A DNA stretch of 64,000 nucleotides from Bin87 sp965222895 (GCA_965222895.1 CBDCVB010000002.1:1240001-1304000), one strand, 5' to 3'. Numbered from the stretch's first letter, positions 26,551 to 35,466 are shown. Notes: generated by a model not told the origin, from the sequence alone. A program made the numbers and translations.

Positions 26551-27984
26551 ATGGCTAGCGAGGTAACAGGCCCGTCATCGTTCATACAGCGGGCGATCCC
26601 CAATCGATCGGCGGCCGTCAAATTGGCCGCCGCTGCGGTTATATTCCTCGGAATACTGCTGATGCCCACGCCGGCCGGTTTGACCAGCGAGGGTCAGCGG
26701 GCGCTGGCGGTGATGACGCTGGCGGTGGTGCTGTGGGCCACGGAGGCAATACCCATCTCAGTAGCCGGTATCGCCGGTGTTGTCCTGCTGGTGCTGGTTG
26801 GAGCGGTTGCCGACGTAGGGGCGGCGCTGTACGGATTCTCACAGCCGGTGGCTTACTTCCTGATCGGCATCCTGACCCTGGGCCTGGCGGTGCAGTATTC
26901 GGGACTGGCCGAGCGGATGGCAACCTTTCTGATCCGCGGCGCGGTGGGCAGCCCCCGCTTTCTCTACGTGCAGATGCTGTTCTCCTTCGCCATCCTCACC
27001 TTTGCCCTGCCCTCTGCCAGCACCAGGGGGGCGATTATGGTGCACGTTTACGAGCGGGTGCTGGCCCACTGGAACATAGCGCAGGAACACCCTTATCACA
27101 AAGCCCTGATGATGGCGATGGGCAGCCTGAACCGATTGGGATCGACCGCCCTGCTGGCCGGTGGCATCACCCCGGTGGTGGCATCGGGGTTGCTCGGAGA
27201 TTTCTCGTGGACCCAGTGGTTCCTGCTGATGAGTGTGCCCTTCTACGCCAATCTGATTGTCGGCGGAACTATTCTGTACGTATTCTACCGGTCGGGGTTC
27301 CGGCTGGACGGCATCGCCGGAGCGGCAGACCTGTCAACCGGGCCGGTCAAGGGCGTGGAGATCAAAGCCGCCGTGATCGTAATGGTTACTGCTCTGATGT
27401 GGTTCACCGACTTTACCCATGGCCTGCATCCGGCGGTGCCGGCGCTGATTGCGCTGACCATCATCCTGACGCCACGCCTCGGCATCCTGAGCTGGCAATA
27501 TTTTGAACAAAACCTGGGCTGGACGAATTTCTTCGTTATCGCCACGTCGCTGTCGCTGGCCCACGCGCTGGTGACCAGCGGAGCCGCCGCCTGGTTCTCC
27601 GAGACCCTGGTGAGCGGGGCCACGCAGTTTCAATCGCAGCCGTTGCTCGTTTTGCTGGCGCTGTGCGTTTGCTTTGCGCTGGTGCGGGTGCTGCTGCCCA
27701 ACATCGCCGGATACCTGGCGTTGGCGATACCCGTGGCAATGGCCACGGGCGAATCGCTGGGGCTAAACCCGCTGGTGTGCGGCATGGCATCCGTGGTGGT
27801 GGGTGATTCGGTGGTGTACTACGCCGCTGGCGGAACCTCGGGAGTGTTCATCTTCAATCGGGCCAAAATACCCAACCCCGAGATTTTCCGGTTCGGCCTG
27901 ACCATGACCGTGGTGGCTATCGCCGTGTTGTTCGCGCTGGTTGTGCCGTACTGGAATTTGGTGGGCCAGCCGCTGGCGCCGTAG
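26551..27984 (+). CDS. SLC13/DASS family anion permease
   Basis: This 477-residue membrane protein has around twelve hydrophobic segments and belongs to the divalent anion:Na+ symporter family, which imports sulfate or dicarboxylates. Family features are LWATEAIPISVAG in the N-half, the SASTRGAIMV loop, and a matching repeat in the C-half (LPNIAGYLALAIPVAMATG). I start at ATG 26551. The in-frame extension to 26491 has no hydrophobic character. Its 3' end overlaps the convergent nuclease-like ORF by 166 bases. Confidence 0.88.
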   Translation: MASEVTGPSSFIQRAIPNRSAAVKLAAAAVIFLGILLMPTPAGLTSEGQRALAVMTLAVVLWATEAIPISVAGIAGVVLLVLVGAVADVGAALYGFSQPVAYFLIGILTLGLAVQYSGLAERMATFLIRGAVGSPRFLYVQMLFSFAILTFALPSASTRGAIMVHVYERVLAHWNIAQEHPYHKALMMAMGSLNRLGSTALLAGGITPVVASGLLGDFSWTQWFLLMSVPFYANLIVGGTILYVFYRSGFRLDGIAGAADLSTGPVKGVEIKAAVIVMVTALMWFTDFTHGLHPAVPALIALTIILTPRLGILSWQYFEQNLGWTNFFVIATSLSLAHALVTSGAAAWFSETLVSGATQFQSQPLLVLLALCVCFALVRVLLPNIAGYLALAIPVAMATGESLGLNPLVCGMASVVVGDSVVYYAAGGTSGVFIFNRAKIPNPEIFRFGLTMTVVAIAVLFALVVPYWNLVGQPLAP

Positions 27985-28535
27985 CCGAACAGTTCGCGGG
28001 CCAGCAACAGCCCGGCCAAAGCGGTTGCCACTATTACGGCAATCAGGCACCAGATGGCGAACCGGCGCATCCGGCGACGCCGACGGCGGGCCTGTCGGAT
28101 GTCGGTTCGGTAATCCCAGGGCCGCCGCGAGCCACGCTCATCTCGCCAGACGCCGCGGCGTTGCGATTTAGCTTCCGCTTCGGCTTCCGGGAAACCCAAC
28201 TCGCGGCCACCATAGCGGCGATACCAGTAGGCCATGCCGGAGCGCACCATCAGCAAGTTTATGGATTGTTGTCGTCCGCGTCGGGAGCGATAGAGCAACC
28301 CGACGCGGCGCCCGTAGCGGTCGGTGGCGATTTCCTCCATCCGTATCCCGCCGCGACGCACCAGCGATGTCAATTGGCTGCGGGCTTCCCGGCCATAGGG
28401 CTGGGCCAGTTCGGGGGCGTCGATGGCGTAGAGACGCACCGGGAACGGGCGGCGCATAAAGCCGAAGAGGCCGCCGTATTTTACTTCCAGGGAGTCGCCA
28501 TCAACCACCCGTTGTATCTTGACCTTGCGCGCCAT
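27819..28535 (-). CDS. Thermonuclease-like (SNase) protein with C-terminal membrane helix
   Basis: The first 140 residues form a staphylococcal-nuclease-like domain: VVDGDSLEV, VRLYAIDAPELAQPYG, MEEIATDRYGRRVGLLY and MAYWYRRY. An Arg-rich stretch (RQARRRRRRMRRF) precedes one membrane helix (AIWCLIAVIVATALAGLLLA). The last 55 residues overlap the SLC13 gene on the other strand and are probably not conserved. The gene starts 7 bases after the true stop of the rhodanese (28543), so the two form an operon. Confidence 0.75.
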   Translation of the reverse strand: MARKVKIQRVVDGDSLEVKYGGLFGFMRRPFPVRLYAIDAPELAQPYGREARSQLTSLVRRGGIRMEEIATDRYGRRVGLLYRSRRGRQQSINLLMVRSGMAYWYRRYGGRELGFPEAEAEAKSQRRGVWRDERGSRRPWDYRTDIRQARRRRRRMRRFAIWCLIAVIVATALAGLLLARELFGYGASGWPTKFQYGTTSANNTAIATTVMVRPNRKISGLGILARLKMNTPEVPPAA

Positions 28536-28542
28536 CAGCGAG

Positions 28543-29379
28543 CTAAACGGTCAGCGGCGTATCGTCCCGATTGGCCCATTCCCCCATGGAGGCGTCATAG
28601 TTTTTGGCGTTCTCAAAACCGACCAGCCGGAGTACAAAGTTGCCGTGCGCCGCACGGATGCCGGCCTGTCAATACGAGTAGGCGGTCTTGTCGGGCGTGA
28701 TGCCGTGGTCGGCGAGAATGCGGCGAATCTCGGCGGCCGGCTTGAATATGTGAGTGTGCCGGTCGACCAGATGGAACCATTCCAGATGCACCGCTCCGGG
28801 CACGTGGCCGGGCCGTTGATTGCGGTAATTCTCGGTAGTGCCATCCCACTCCGCGTCGCTGCGAACATCCCACACCACCACGTTGTCCAGCGTGCAGGCG
28901 GTCTTCAGCTCGTCGCCGGTAGCGATGAGCGACTGGTCGACCCGTGGGGTGAAGGTGACCGACCCCGCCGGACGGGCCCGGTCGAAACTGACGGTCTGGC
29001 CGGCGGCCACCCAGCGACGCCAGCCGCCGTTGAGCACCATTACGTTGCGATGCCCGTAGTAGTTGAAAACCCACCACATCCGCGCCGACGTCAGCCCTTG
29101 GGCATGGTCATAGGTAACCACGGTGGCGTCATCGCCGACGCCCATGCCCTCGGCCATCGCCTTGAACTGGTCGGGCGTCATCACGTGTTGGCGGTTGGTG
29201 TCCGGGTTTTTGGCCCAGTTGTCGGGAACGACGACGGCGCCGGGGATGTGTCCCCGCTGCCAGGCGTCATTGTTATTGCAGTCCAAGATGACCACGTTGG
29301 GGTCATCGAGGTGGGCGGCGACCCATTCCGGGTCAGTCAGATATTCGGGGTGAGCGTAAGTGTCGGCGGAGGTGGTCAT
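28543..29379 (-). CDS. Rhodanese-type sulfurtransferase with TGA (putative selenocysteine) at the active site
   Basis: This is a two-domain thiosulfate/3-mercaptopyruvate-type sulfurtransferase. The N-terminal domain is the usual inactive half (VVILDCNNNDAWQRGHIPGA, NVMVLNGGWRRWVAAG), and the second domain contains VVWDVRSDAEWDGTT and PGHVPGAVHLEW. The frame meets TGA at 28669-28671, exactly where the persulfide-forming Cys belongs: AYSY-TGA-QAGIRAAHG. It then continues open for 41 codons with conserved family sequence (FVLRLVGFENAKNYD, GEWANRDDTPLTV) to TAG at 28543, giving the family's normal 278 residues. The hairpin described separately follows. The alternative is a Cys-to-stop mutation, which would leave a 236-residue protein without a catalytic residue. 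The downstream gene starts 7 bases after TAG. Confidence 0.8.
28643..28657 (-). promoter_or_regulatory. SECIS-like hairpin after the in-frame TGA
   Basis: On the minus strand CCGTGC (28652-28657) pairs perfectly with GCACGG (28643-28648) around a three-base loop GGC (28649-28651). There are 17 bases between TGA and the loop. Known bacterial SECIS elements have a small apical loop with G in its first two positions about 16-37 bases after UGA, and this hairpin satisfies both. An outer GCCGG/CCGGC pairing (28661-28665 with 28626-28630) may extend it. Confidence 0.6.
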
Positions 29380-29446
29380 GCGGTCGCTCCATCAATCGGT
29401 TGGCAGGATTGTAGGCGTCCGCAGACCGCCCGGTCAACGGCGCGAG

Positions 29447-29554
29447 CTACTCTTCCCGAATCACCTGCTGCGCCATTGCCATCATCTCCGGCGTAATCTC
29501 GTCAGACGGGCCGGGGTTGGCGATAATCGAGTGACCCGGTCGAGCCACCGCCAT
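29447..29554 (-). CDS. Possible 35-residue peptide upstream of the rhodanese
   Basis: A short frame starting at ATG 29554 encodes a peptide ending PSDEITPEMMAMAQQVIREE, 67 bases before the rhodanese start on the same strand. Its C-terminal half looks helical and protein-like. I recognise no family, and it could be a remnant or a leader. Confidence 0.25.
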   Translation of the reverse strand: MAVARPGHSIIANPGPSDEITPEMMAMAQQVIREE

Positions 29555-29645
29555 GGTTCCGGCCGGCGTGCCAGAACCATGGTTAGGCAAAGGGCGATAG
29601 CTCTGAGGGCAGGGCCGTCCCCCCGGCCACCTCCGCTGCATACGC

Positions 29646-29651
29646 TATAAT
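29646..29651 (+). promoter_or_regulatory. TATAAT box upstream of the monooxygenase
   Basis: A perfect TATAAT lies 39 bases before ATG 29691, at a plausible distance for the promoter of the LLM-type monooxygenase. No convincing -35 is visible. Confidence 0.4.
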
Positions 29652-29690
29652 GCCCGAACTCTCATCCATCTTTTCAGGAGCCCGGTAGTT

Positions 29691-30740
29691 ATGAAGTTTG
29701 GGCTGTTCATATTGCCTTCGTGGCCTGACCCGGACGCGTCCGAGCAGAGCCGCATTTTCGGCGAGACCATCGAGCAAATCCAGTACGCCGAGGAGCTGGG
29801 TTTTGACTCCGTCTGGCTGGCCGAGCATCACTTTACGCGTTTCGGCATTGTGCCCCAGGCCCTGTCGTTCGCCCACTACGTCGCCGCCAAGACCAAAACC
29901 ATTCGCATCGGCACCGGCGTCAGCGTGCTCACCTTCCACAACCCCATCTTCGTGGCCGAGCAGACCGCGATGCTCGATGTGCTGTCCGGCGGCCGGCTGG
30001 ACTTTGGCATCGGTCGTGGGCAGGTGGTGTACGAGTACAACAACTTAGGCGTTGACTACGAGTCGCGCACCCAGCGGTTTGCCGAGATTGTGGACATCAT
30101 TCTGGGATTGTGGTCGACGGCGGGCTTCACCTACCGGGGCCGCTACTACCAGGTGGAGGACATGACCATCACCCCCTCGCCGGTGCAGCGACCGCATCCG
30201 CCCCTTTACCTGGCGGTGTCCCGGACGGCGGCCAGTGTGGATGTGGCGGTGTCGCGAGACCTGCCGGTGCTAACCGGCGCCAACACTCCTGACGAAGATG
30301 TGCTGGGCATCCGCACGCTGTACCTCGACGCCTGCAAACAGGCCGGCAAGGAGCCGCCCGTCCACGATATGCCCTTCTTCCGCCTGGCCTACGTGGCCGA
30401 GGACGCCAAAACTGCGCGCGAAGACCCGCGGGAAGCGCTGACCTGGGTGCGCGACCTCAATGGCCTGCGCCGTACCCTCACCGGCGGCAGCGAAATTTAC
30501 ATGGACCTGGACCACTGGCGTCAAACCCGGACGACGCAACCGGCGACCTACGAAGAAGACCTGCAAAGCACCGCCTACTTCGGCACACCCGACGAGATGT
30601 GCGGCTGGCTGCGCGGCCTGCAGCAGCAGTATCAGATGGAATACTTCGGTCTGGACATGGCCTTCGGCGGCCTCCCTCACGAGAAGGTAATGCGCGCCAT
30701 GAAACTCTTCGCCGAAGCAGTTATGCCAAAATTCCGGTAG
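29691..30740 (+). CDS. LLM class (luciferase-like) flavin-dependent monooxygenase
   Basis: This 349-residue TIM-barrel flavoprotein of the bacterial luciferase superfamily would oxidise an organic substrate with FMNH2 and oxygen. Family features are FGLFILPSWPD, LGFDSVWLAEHHF, TIRIGTGVSVLTFHNPIFVA, LSGGRLDFGIGRGQ and the TPSPVQRPHPPLYLAVSRT segment. Such enzymes are strongly expanded in SAR202-type Chloroflexota. The substrate cannot be read from sequence. It stands alone on the plus strand ahead of a long minus-strand block. Confidence 0.9.
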   Translation: MKFGLFILPSWPDPDASEQSRIFGETIEQIQYAEELGFDSVWLAEHHFTRFGIVPQALSFAHYVAAKTKTIRIGTGVSVLTFHNPIFVAEQTAMLDVLSGGRLDFGIGRGQVVYEYNNLGVDYESRTQRFAEIVDIILGLWSTAGFTYRGRYYQVEDMTITPSPVQRPHPPLYLAVSRTAASVDVAVSRDLPVLTGANTPDEDVLGIRTLYLDACKQAGKEPPVHDMPFFRLAYVAEDAKTAREDPREALTWVRDLNGLRRTLTGGSEIYMDLDHWRQTRTTQPATYEEDLQSTAYFGTPDEMCGWLRGLQQQYQMEYFGLDMAFGGLPHEKVMRAMKLFAEAVMPKFR

Positions 30741-30813
30741 GAGTTTGAAACGGCCCTCACCGCAACCCGCTCTCGTGGGGAGCCGCTCCCGTAGGGAGAG
30801 CGAGATTGCTATA

Positions 30814-32046
30814 TCAGATTACGCCGCCTCGGGCCAGCGCCGTCAACTCCGGGCTGCTGTATCCCAGCAAATCCCGGTACACGTCGGCGTTGTGCTCGCC
30901 CAGCAGCGGCGCCCGTTCCAGCCTGGTGGGCGTGCCATCCAGCTGAAAGGGTGCGCTGGCGTATTCCAGGGGGCCGGTCTCCGGATGCTCCACAGTTTGG
31001 AAGTAGCCCCGCTCTCGCTGCTGCGGGCTGTGGAACACCTCGGCGGGCGTGTAGTAGGGAGCGATGGGCACGCCGTGGGCCTGTCCTTCGGCGTAGAGCC
31101 ATTCCCGAGGATGCTGCGCGAACCACTCTTTCATGCGGCGGTTGAGCTCCGGGCCGTGGGTGGCTGGGTCGCTGAACATATCCGGTGATGCCCAGTCGGG
31201 ATTCCCCATGAAGTCCAGCAGACTCCCAAACTGGCGGGGTTCCAGGGTCAGCAGTTCCACGTATCCGTCGGACGCGGGCAGCACGCCACCGACTCGGAAG
31301 TAGCGGGAGAAGCGGGTTTCGGTGATTCCCTCCGACTCGTGGCGCTGGATGGGCATATATCCGACGGACAGCTGGGCCTCCTGTCCAGAGGCGTCCACCA
31401 CCTGACCTCGCGCAGGGCCGTCCGCTCCCAGACGGTGATACGCTGCAGCGACCGCACCCACAGCAGCGGTCAGGCCAGCCTGATAGTCACCCATGTTGGC
31501 GCCGGCGATGATGGGCGGACGGTCGGGAAACGTGTCCAGCGCCACGCCGTTGGGCAGCAGCCAACCCTCCCCGCCAGCGTGGAAGGTCGCCAGATGTCCG
31601 GCGTGGTAGTCGGCGTAGGGCCCCGTCGATCCAAAGGGCGTAACGGCAGTAACAATCACATCCGGGTTAGCCACCTGCAGCGATGCGCCGTCCAGACCAA
31701 CCGATGCCGCATCAGCAGGGCCGTAGTCGTGGATGACCATAGACACGCTGGCAACCAGCCGGTGCAGCAGCTCCCGCCCCGATGGGTCAGCCAAGTTCAG
31801 TGTAACCGACTGCTTGCCAGTATTCAGGTACAGGTACAGCCCGCTGCGCTCCGGATGGGGGATGTCGTCAGGGAAAGGGCCGCGCCGCCGGGACGGGTCG
31901 CCGGCCAGCGGTTCGACTTTGATGACGTCCGCTCCCAACGATGCCAGGAGCTTGCCGCAGTAGGGGCCGGCGATTAGCGATGCAACCTCCAGCACACGGA
32001 GGTTGGGGAGGGAGGTGGTGTGGGTGGGTTCAATGCTGTTGGTCAT
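30814..32046 (-). CDS. Family III CoA-transferase (CaiB/BaiF), copy 1
   Basis: This 410-residue protein moves CoA between acyl-CoA and a free carboxylic acid. Signature segments are LRVLEVASLIAGPYCGKLLASLGADVIKVEP, LNTGKQSVTLNL and GEHNADVYRDLLG at the C-terminus. The expected catalytic Asp sits in GQVVDASGQEAQLSVG. Its start overlaps the stop of the upstream Uma2 gene as ATGA (32043-32046). Two further paralogues lie at 37712 and 39411. The three differ enough to suggest different acids. Confidence 0.9.
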   Translation of the reverse strand: MTNSIEPTHTTSLPNLRVLEVASLIAGPYCGKLLASLGADVIKVEPLAGDPSRRRGPFPDDIPHPERSGLYLYLNTGKQSVTLNLADPSGRELLHRLVASVSMVIHDYGPADAASVGLDGASLQVANPDVIVTAVTPFGSTGPYADYHAGHLATFHAGGEGWLLPNGVALDTFPDRPPIIAGANMGDYQAGLTAAVGAVAAAYHRLGADGPARGQVVDASGQEAQLSVGYMPIQRHESEGITETRFSRYFRVGGVLPASDGYVELLTLEPRQFGSLLDFMGNPDWASPDMFSDPATHGPELNRRMKEWFAQHPREWLYAEGQAHGVPIAPYYTPAEVFHSPQQRERGYFQTVEHPETGPLEYASAPFQLDGTPTRLERAPLLGEHNADVYRDLLGYSSPELTALARGGVI

Positions 32047-32684
32047 ATATCAAAGATATACTGCCGCACCGGAAAGGAAAAGCCGGACAGCACATCCTCG
32101 CCGTCCAGCGTTTCCGGGTCGTCCAGAAGCTGCGGCTCCGGCTGGCCGGCGCGATAGACGTGAACCTGCCGGTTGAGTGCGTCAATCAGCCAGCCGAGGC
32201 GAACCCCGCCAGCCATCCACTGGTCTATTTTGTTTTGCAGCGGGCGCAGGTTGTCAGTGCGGGAGCAAATTTCCGCCACGAAGTCAGGTGCGCCCTCGAT
32301 AACCGTTTCCCTTTCCCGCTCGGGCAGCGCGTCAAACCGTTCCTGAGTAATCCAGGCGGCATCCGGCCCCAGCACTGCTCCGGAAGGCAGGCGGAAGCGC
32401 ACCGTTTGCGATGACGCGCTGCCACCGTTGGCGAGTTCCCAATTGCCGAGAAAGGTGGACATGTAAAGTTCCTGCTTGTTGCCCCGGTATCCCGTCATAG
32501 GCAGTATCAGCAGCTCCTCTTCGGCATTGACCTCCATCTCATACAGGTCGTTCTGCTCGCAGAACTCAATGAAGCGGGCGGGAAAATCCTCCGCCCGGTG
32601 GTCAATGCCCAAGGCCGCCAACCGCAGCACAACGGCGCCGGGAGGGGCGATGGCGGCGCTGGTGGGTTTGGGTTTGGTGGTCAT
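32043..32684 (-). CDS. Uma2 family (PD-(D/E)XK-like) protein, copy 2
   Basis: This 213-residue Uma2-type protein has APDFVAEICSRTDNLRPLQNKIDQWMAGGVRLGWLIDALNRQVHVYR, which contains the E-x-(C/I) strand and the Lys/Asp helix. It is divergent from the copy at 5052 and has a longer N-terminus. It is coupled by ATGA to the CoA-transferase, an odd partner that may only reflect insertion. A TACAAT box lies at 32722-32727 on the same strand. Confidence 0.83.
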   Translation of the reverse strand: MTTKPKPTSAAIAPPGAVVLRLAALGIDHRAEDFPARFIEFCEQNDLYEMEVNAEEELLILPMTGYRGNKQELYMSTFLGNWELANGGSASSQTVRFRLPSGAVLGPDAAWITQERFDALPERERETVIEGAPDFVAEICSRTDNLRPLQNKIDQWMAGGVRLGWLIDALNRQVHVYRAGQPEPQLLDDPETLDGEDVLSGFSFPVRQYIFDI

Positions 32685-32760
32685 AGCGGGGTGGTCTCAG
32701 TTGGGACGACGGTTCAAGATGATTGTAGCATCCGTTAGAAAAACACGCCGCCGGCCGGAA

Positions 32761-34566
32761 TCACCTGCACAGCAGACGGCGTATGTCTGTTTCGCGATTC
32801 ACGCTCTCTGCAATTTGGCAGGCTGTTTCCCCCGAAGGAGCGCGAGCTGTAATATCCGCTCCTCGGTCCAGTAGCAAGGCAATGACTGCCGGCTCTGTAT
32901 TGGATAACGCCGCCAAATGCAGAGGCGTCAAGCCTAAAATATTTGCGGCGGCCATGTCCGCGCCCCGGTCCAGTAGCAAGGCAATGACTGCCGGTTCAGT
33001 ATTTTCTCGCGCCGCACCATGCAGAGGCGTCAAGCCTAAATTATTTGCGGCGGCCATATCCGCTCCTCGGTCCAGTAGCAAGGCAATGACTGCTGGTTCA
33101 GTATTTTTTCGCGCCGCACCATGCAGAGGCGTACCGCCGTCACGATCTTTGGCCTCAATATCCGCTCCTCGGTCCAGTAGCAAGGCAATGACTGCCGGGT
33201 GTGTATTGAATCCCGCCGCACCATGCAGAGGCGTTTCCCCAAAAGGAGCGCGAGCTGTAATATCCGCTCCTCGGTCCAGTAGCAAGGCAATGACTGCTGG
33301 TTCAGTATTTTCTCGCGCCGCACCATGCAGAGGCGTACGGCCAAAATTATTTGCGGCGGCCATATCCGCTCCTCGGTCCAGTAGTAAGGCAATGACTGCT
33401 GGTTCAGTATTTTCTCGCGCCGCACTGAACAGAGGCGTCGAGCCGTCACGATCTTTGTCCTCAATATCCGCTCCTCGGTCCAGCAGCAGTGCAATGACTG
33501 CCGGCTCTGTATTGAATGCCGCCGCACCGAACAGAGGCGTCCAGCCGTCATTATCTTTGGCAGCTTTGGCCGCAATATCCGCGCCCCGGTCCAGCAGCAA
33601 GGCAATGACTGCCGGCTCTGTATTTGATGCCGCCGCCAAATGCAGAGGCGTAAAGCCGTCATTATCTTTGGCCGCAATATCCGCGCCCCGGTCCAGCAGC
33701 AAGGCAATGACTGCCGGCTCTGTATTTGATGCCGCCGCCCAATGCAGAGGCGTCCAGCCTAAATTAGCTTTGGCCTCAATATTCGCACTTCGGTCCAGTA
33801 GCAGTGCAATGACTGCCGGCTCTGTATTGAATGCCGCCGCACTATGCAGAGGCGTACCGCCGTTATTATCTTTGGCCTCAATATTCGCGCCCCGGTCCAG
33901 CAGCAGTGCAATGACTGCCGGGTGTGTATTTAATGCCGCCGCACCGAACAGAGGTGTTCTGCCGTTGTTAGCTTTGGCCTCAATATTCGCGCCCCGGTCC
34001 AGTAGCAAGGCAATGACTGCTGGTTCAATATTTTCTCCCGCCGCACCATACAGAGGTGTTCTGCCGTTATTAGCTTTGGCCTCAATATTCGCACCCCGGT
34101 CCAGCAGCAGTGCAATGACTGCCGGCTCTGTATTGATTAACGCCGCACCGAGCAGAGGCGTACCGCCGGTAATATCTTTGGCTTCAATATCCGCGCCCCG
34201 GTCCAGTAGCAAGGCAATGACTGCCGGCTCGGTAGTAAGTGCAGCCGCCCAATGCAGAGGCGTCAGCCCGCCATCATTCCTGGCGTCAATATCCGCGCCC
34301 CGGTCCAGTTCATCTTGTACATCTGCTACACGGGCCGTGAGGAAAAAATCTACATCGCACAAACGGCCGCAGGGCCCGGAGCGAATCCCGGTCGGCTGAG
34401 CGATTGGAGTTCCGAGGGCCAGGCTTACCGCCGCGTTTACCGTTGCATCTATATCCGGCGTGGCAGTGGGATCGGGCGCAGGATTTGAGCCACAGCCGGC
34501 TAGAAGGGCTGCCGCCACCAGCCCCAGCAGAATTAGAATGGAGCGGAGCAAAACCCGATCAATCAT
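32761..34566 (-). CDS. Ankyrin-repeat lipoprotein
   Basis: This 601-residue exported protein starts at ATG 34566 with a signal peptide ending in a lipobox (AALLAGC). A Pro/Thr/Asp-rich linker and a CGRLCDVDFF cap follow, then fourteen full ankyrin repeats of 34 residues and one degenerate final repeat. Each repeat has the pattern TPLHGAARENTEPAVIALLL followed by DRGADIEAK. Repeat 7 has three extra residues (AAKAAK). The repeats are nearly identical at DNA level over about 1.4 kb, pointing to recent expansion or gene conversion. It should be anchored outside the membrane and bind protein. The long open frame on the opposite strand is a shadow. Confidence 0.88.
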   Translation of the reverse strand: MIDRVLLRSILILLGLVAAALLAGCGSNPAPDPTATPDIDATVNAAVSLALGTPIAQPTGIRSGPCGRLCDVDFFLTARVADVQDELDRGADIDARNDGGLTPLHWAAALTTEPAVIALLLDRGADIEAKDITGGTPLLGAALINTEPAVIALLLDRGANIEAKANNGRTPLYGAAGENIEPAVIALLLDRGANIEAKANNGRTPLFGAAALNTHPAVIALLLDRGANIEAKDNNGGTPLHSAAAFNTEPAVIALLLDRSANIEAKANLGWTPLHWAAASNTEPAVIALLLDRGADIAAKDNDGFTPLHLAAASNTEPAVIALLLDRGADIAAKAAKDNDGWTPLFGAAAFNTEPAVIALLLDRGADIEDKDRDGSTPLFSAARENTEPAVIALLLDRGADMAAANNFGRTPLHGAARENTEPAVIALLLDRGADITARAPFGETPLHGAAGFNTHPAVIALLLDRGADIEAKDRDGGTPLHGAARKNTEPAVIALLLDRGADMAAANNLGLTPLHGAARENTEPAVIALLLDRGADMAAANILGLTPLHLAALSNTEPAVIALLLDRGADITARAPSGETACQIAESVNRETDIRRLLCR

Positions 34567-34661
34567 TGGAAACTCTCGTGCTGTTTCAAACCGACCAGCA
34601 GGTTGGGCTGGCAAAACTAACCGGCGGCACAGGCATCGCCACTGGCGCTGCCGCATCGTAA

Positions 34662-35024
34662 CTATAGCAAAAACGGCGGCCCGATCTCCCCGTCGCCTCG
34701 TCTCTCAATACGCTCGTTCACCAGGTCAACTTTGAACCCCAAGGCCTGCAGCAGCATATAACCCACTAACGGTGTGGGAGCTGGGACAGCAGCGTCCACG
34801 AAACCGGTTCCTTCCAGCATCCCAACAGCAATGTACATCGGCGTGCGAATTACGCCGTTGCCGGTCACGATTTCTGCTGACGCGTTGGGCACGGTGTCCA
34901 GCCCCAGCGCGTCGATGTCGGCCTGCGGGATACCAACCCAGGTTGCGCCGGTATCGACGAGGAAGTCGTACTCCCGGGTTTCCGATTTGCCGGTGATGCT
35001 GCCTCTGGCGTAAGTGACTCCCAT
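34662..35024 (-). CDS. Retropepsin-like aspartic protease
   Basis: This 120-residue clan AA protein has the catalytic triplet in YDFLVDTGATWVGIP. The flap-like GNGVIRTPMYIAVG follows, then a C-terminal LLQALGFKVDLVNERIER, the usual end for single-domain bacterial retropepsins that work as dimers. I start at ATG 35024 (MGVTYARGSITG), 15 codons inside the longest frame. It follows the DUF2283-like gene by 16 bases. Confidence 0.82.
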   Translation of the reverse strand: MGVTYARGSITGKSETREYDFLVDTGATWVGIPQADIDALGLDTVPNASAEIVTGNGVIRTPMYIAVGMLEGTGFVDAAVPAPTPLVGYMLLQALGFKVDLVNERIERRGDGEIGPPFLL

Positions 35025-35040
35025 GGCGCTGGCCTCCTGC

Positions 35041-35466
35041 CTACCTCGGCAACGGCATCGTGCTATCAATCGTCAACTCGAACCGGCTGATGTCGGCGGG
35101 GCGGTTGCCGGGGTAGGTGGGACGCTGGGGCGGCCTTACGTCAAGTTCCAATCCAACGACAGCAGAGTGGGGCACGGTCAGCCACTCGGAACCGGACACT
35201 ACCAGGCAGTCAAATTCTGGCGCGGCCGGCCAGCCATTGATTGTGCCGGGCGCAACGGGAATGTTCAGCCGGAACGGGTTGTGGCTCAAAATGTGAGTGG
35301 AAAGGAACAGAATGTCTATGCTTTCCACTATATCGGTCTGCGGATGGAGCCTGGCGACTACTGAATCGTCAATCTCATCCGAGTCCTGTCCTGGGTAAGG
35401 CGGACGTATCTCAACGCTGAGAATATCGCCAATCCTGTCGTATTCAAATGTTAGGTTCGCCTCCAT
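35041..35466 (-). CDS. DUF2283-like small protein
   Basis: This 141-residue protein begins LTFEYDRIGDILSVEIRPPY and EIDDSVVARLHPQTDIVESIDILFLS, the pattern of DUF2283 proteins. The second half is unusual and ends in a Pro/Arg-rich tail. It overlaps the upstream PBECR-like gene by 16 bases. That arrangement resembles toxin-antitoxin pairs, with this protein as the candidate antitoxin; this is inference. Confidence 0.6.
   Translation of the reverse strand: MEANLTFEYDRIGDILSVEIRPPYPGQDSDEIDDSVVARLHPQTDIVESIDILFLSTHILSHNPFRLNIPVAPGTINGWPAAPEFDCLVVSGSEWLTVPHSAVVGLELDVRPPQRPTYPGNRPADISRFELTIDSTMPLPR

Noticed and set aside
32783..34399. A 538-codon plus-strand open frame across the ankyrin gene
   Set aside because: It mirrors the repeat units of the ankyrin gene on the other strand and is a low-complexity by-product; the minus frame has a signal peptide, a lipobox and true ankyrin motifs.
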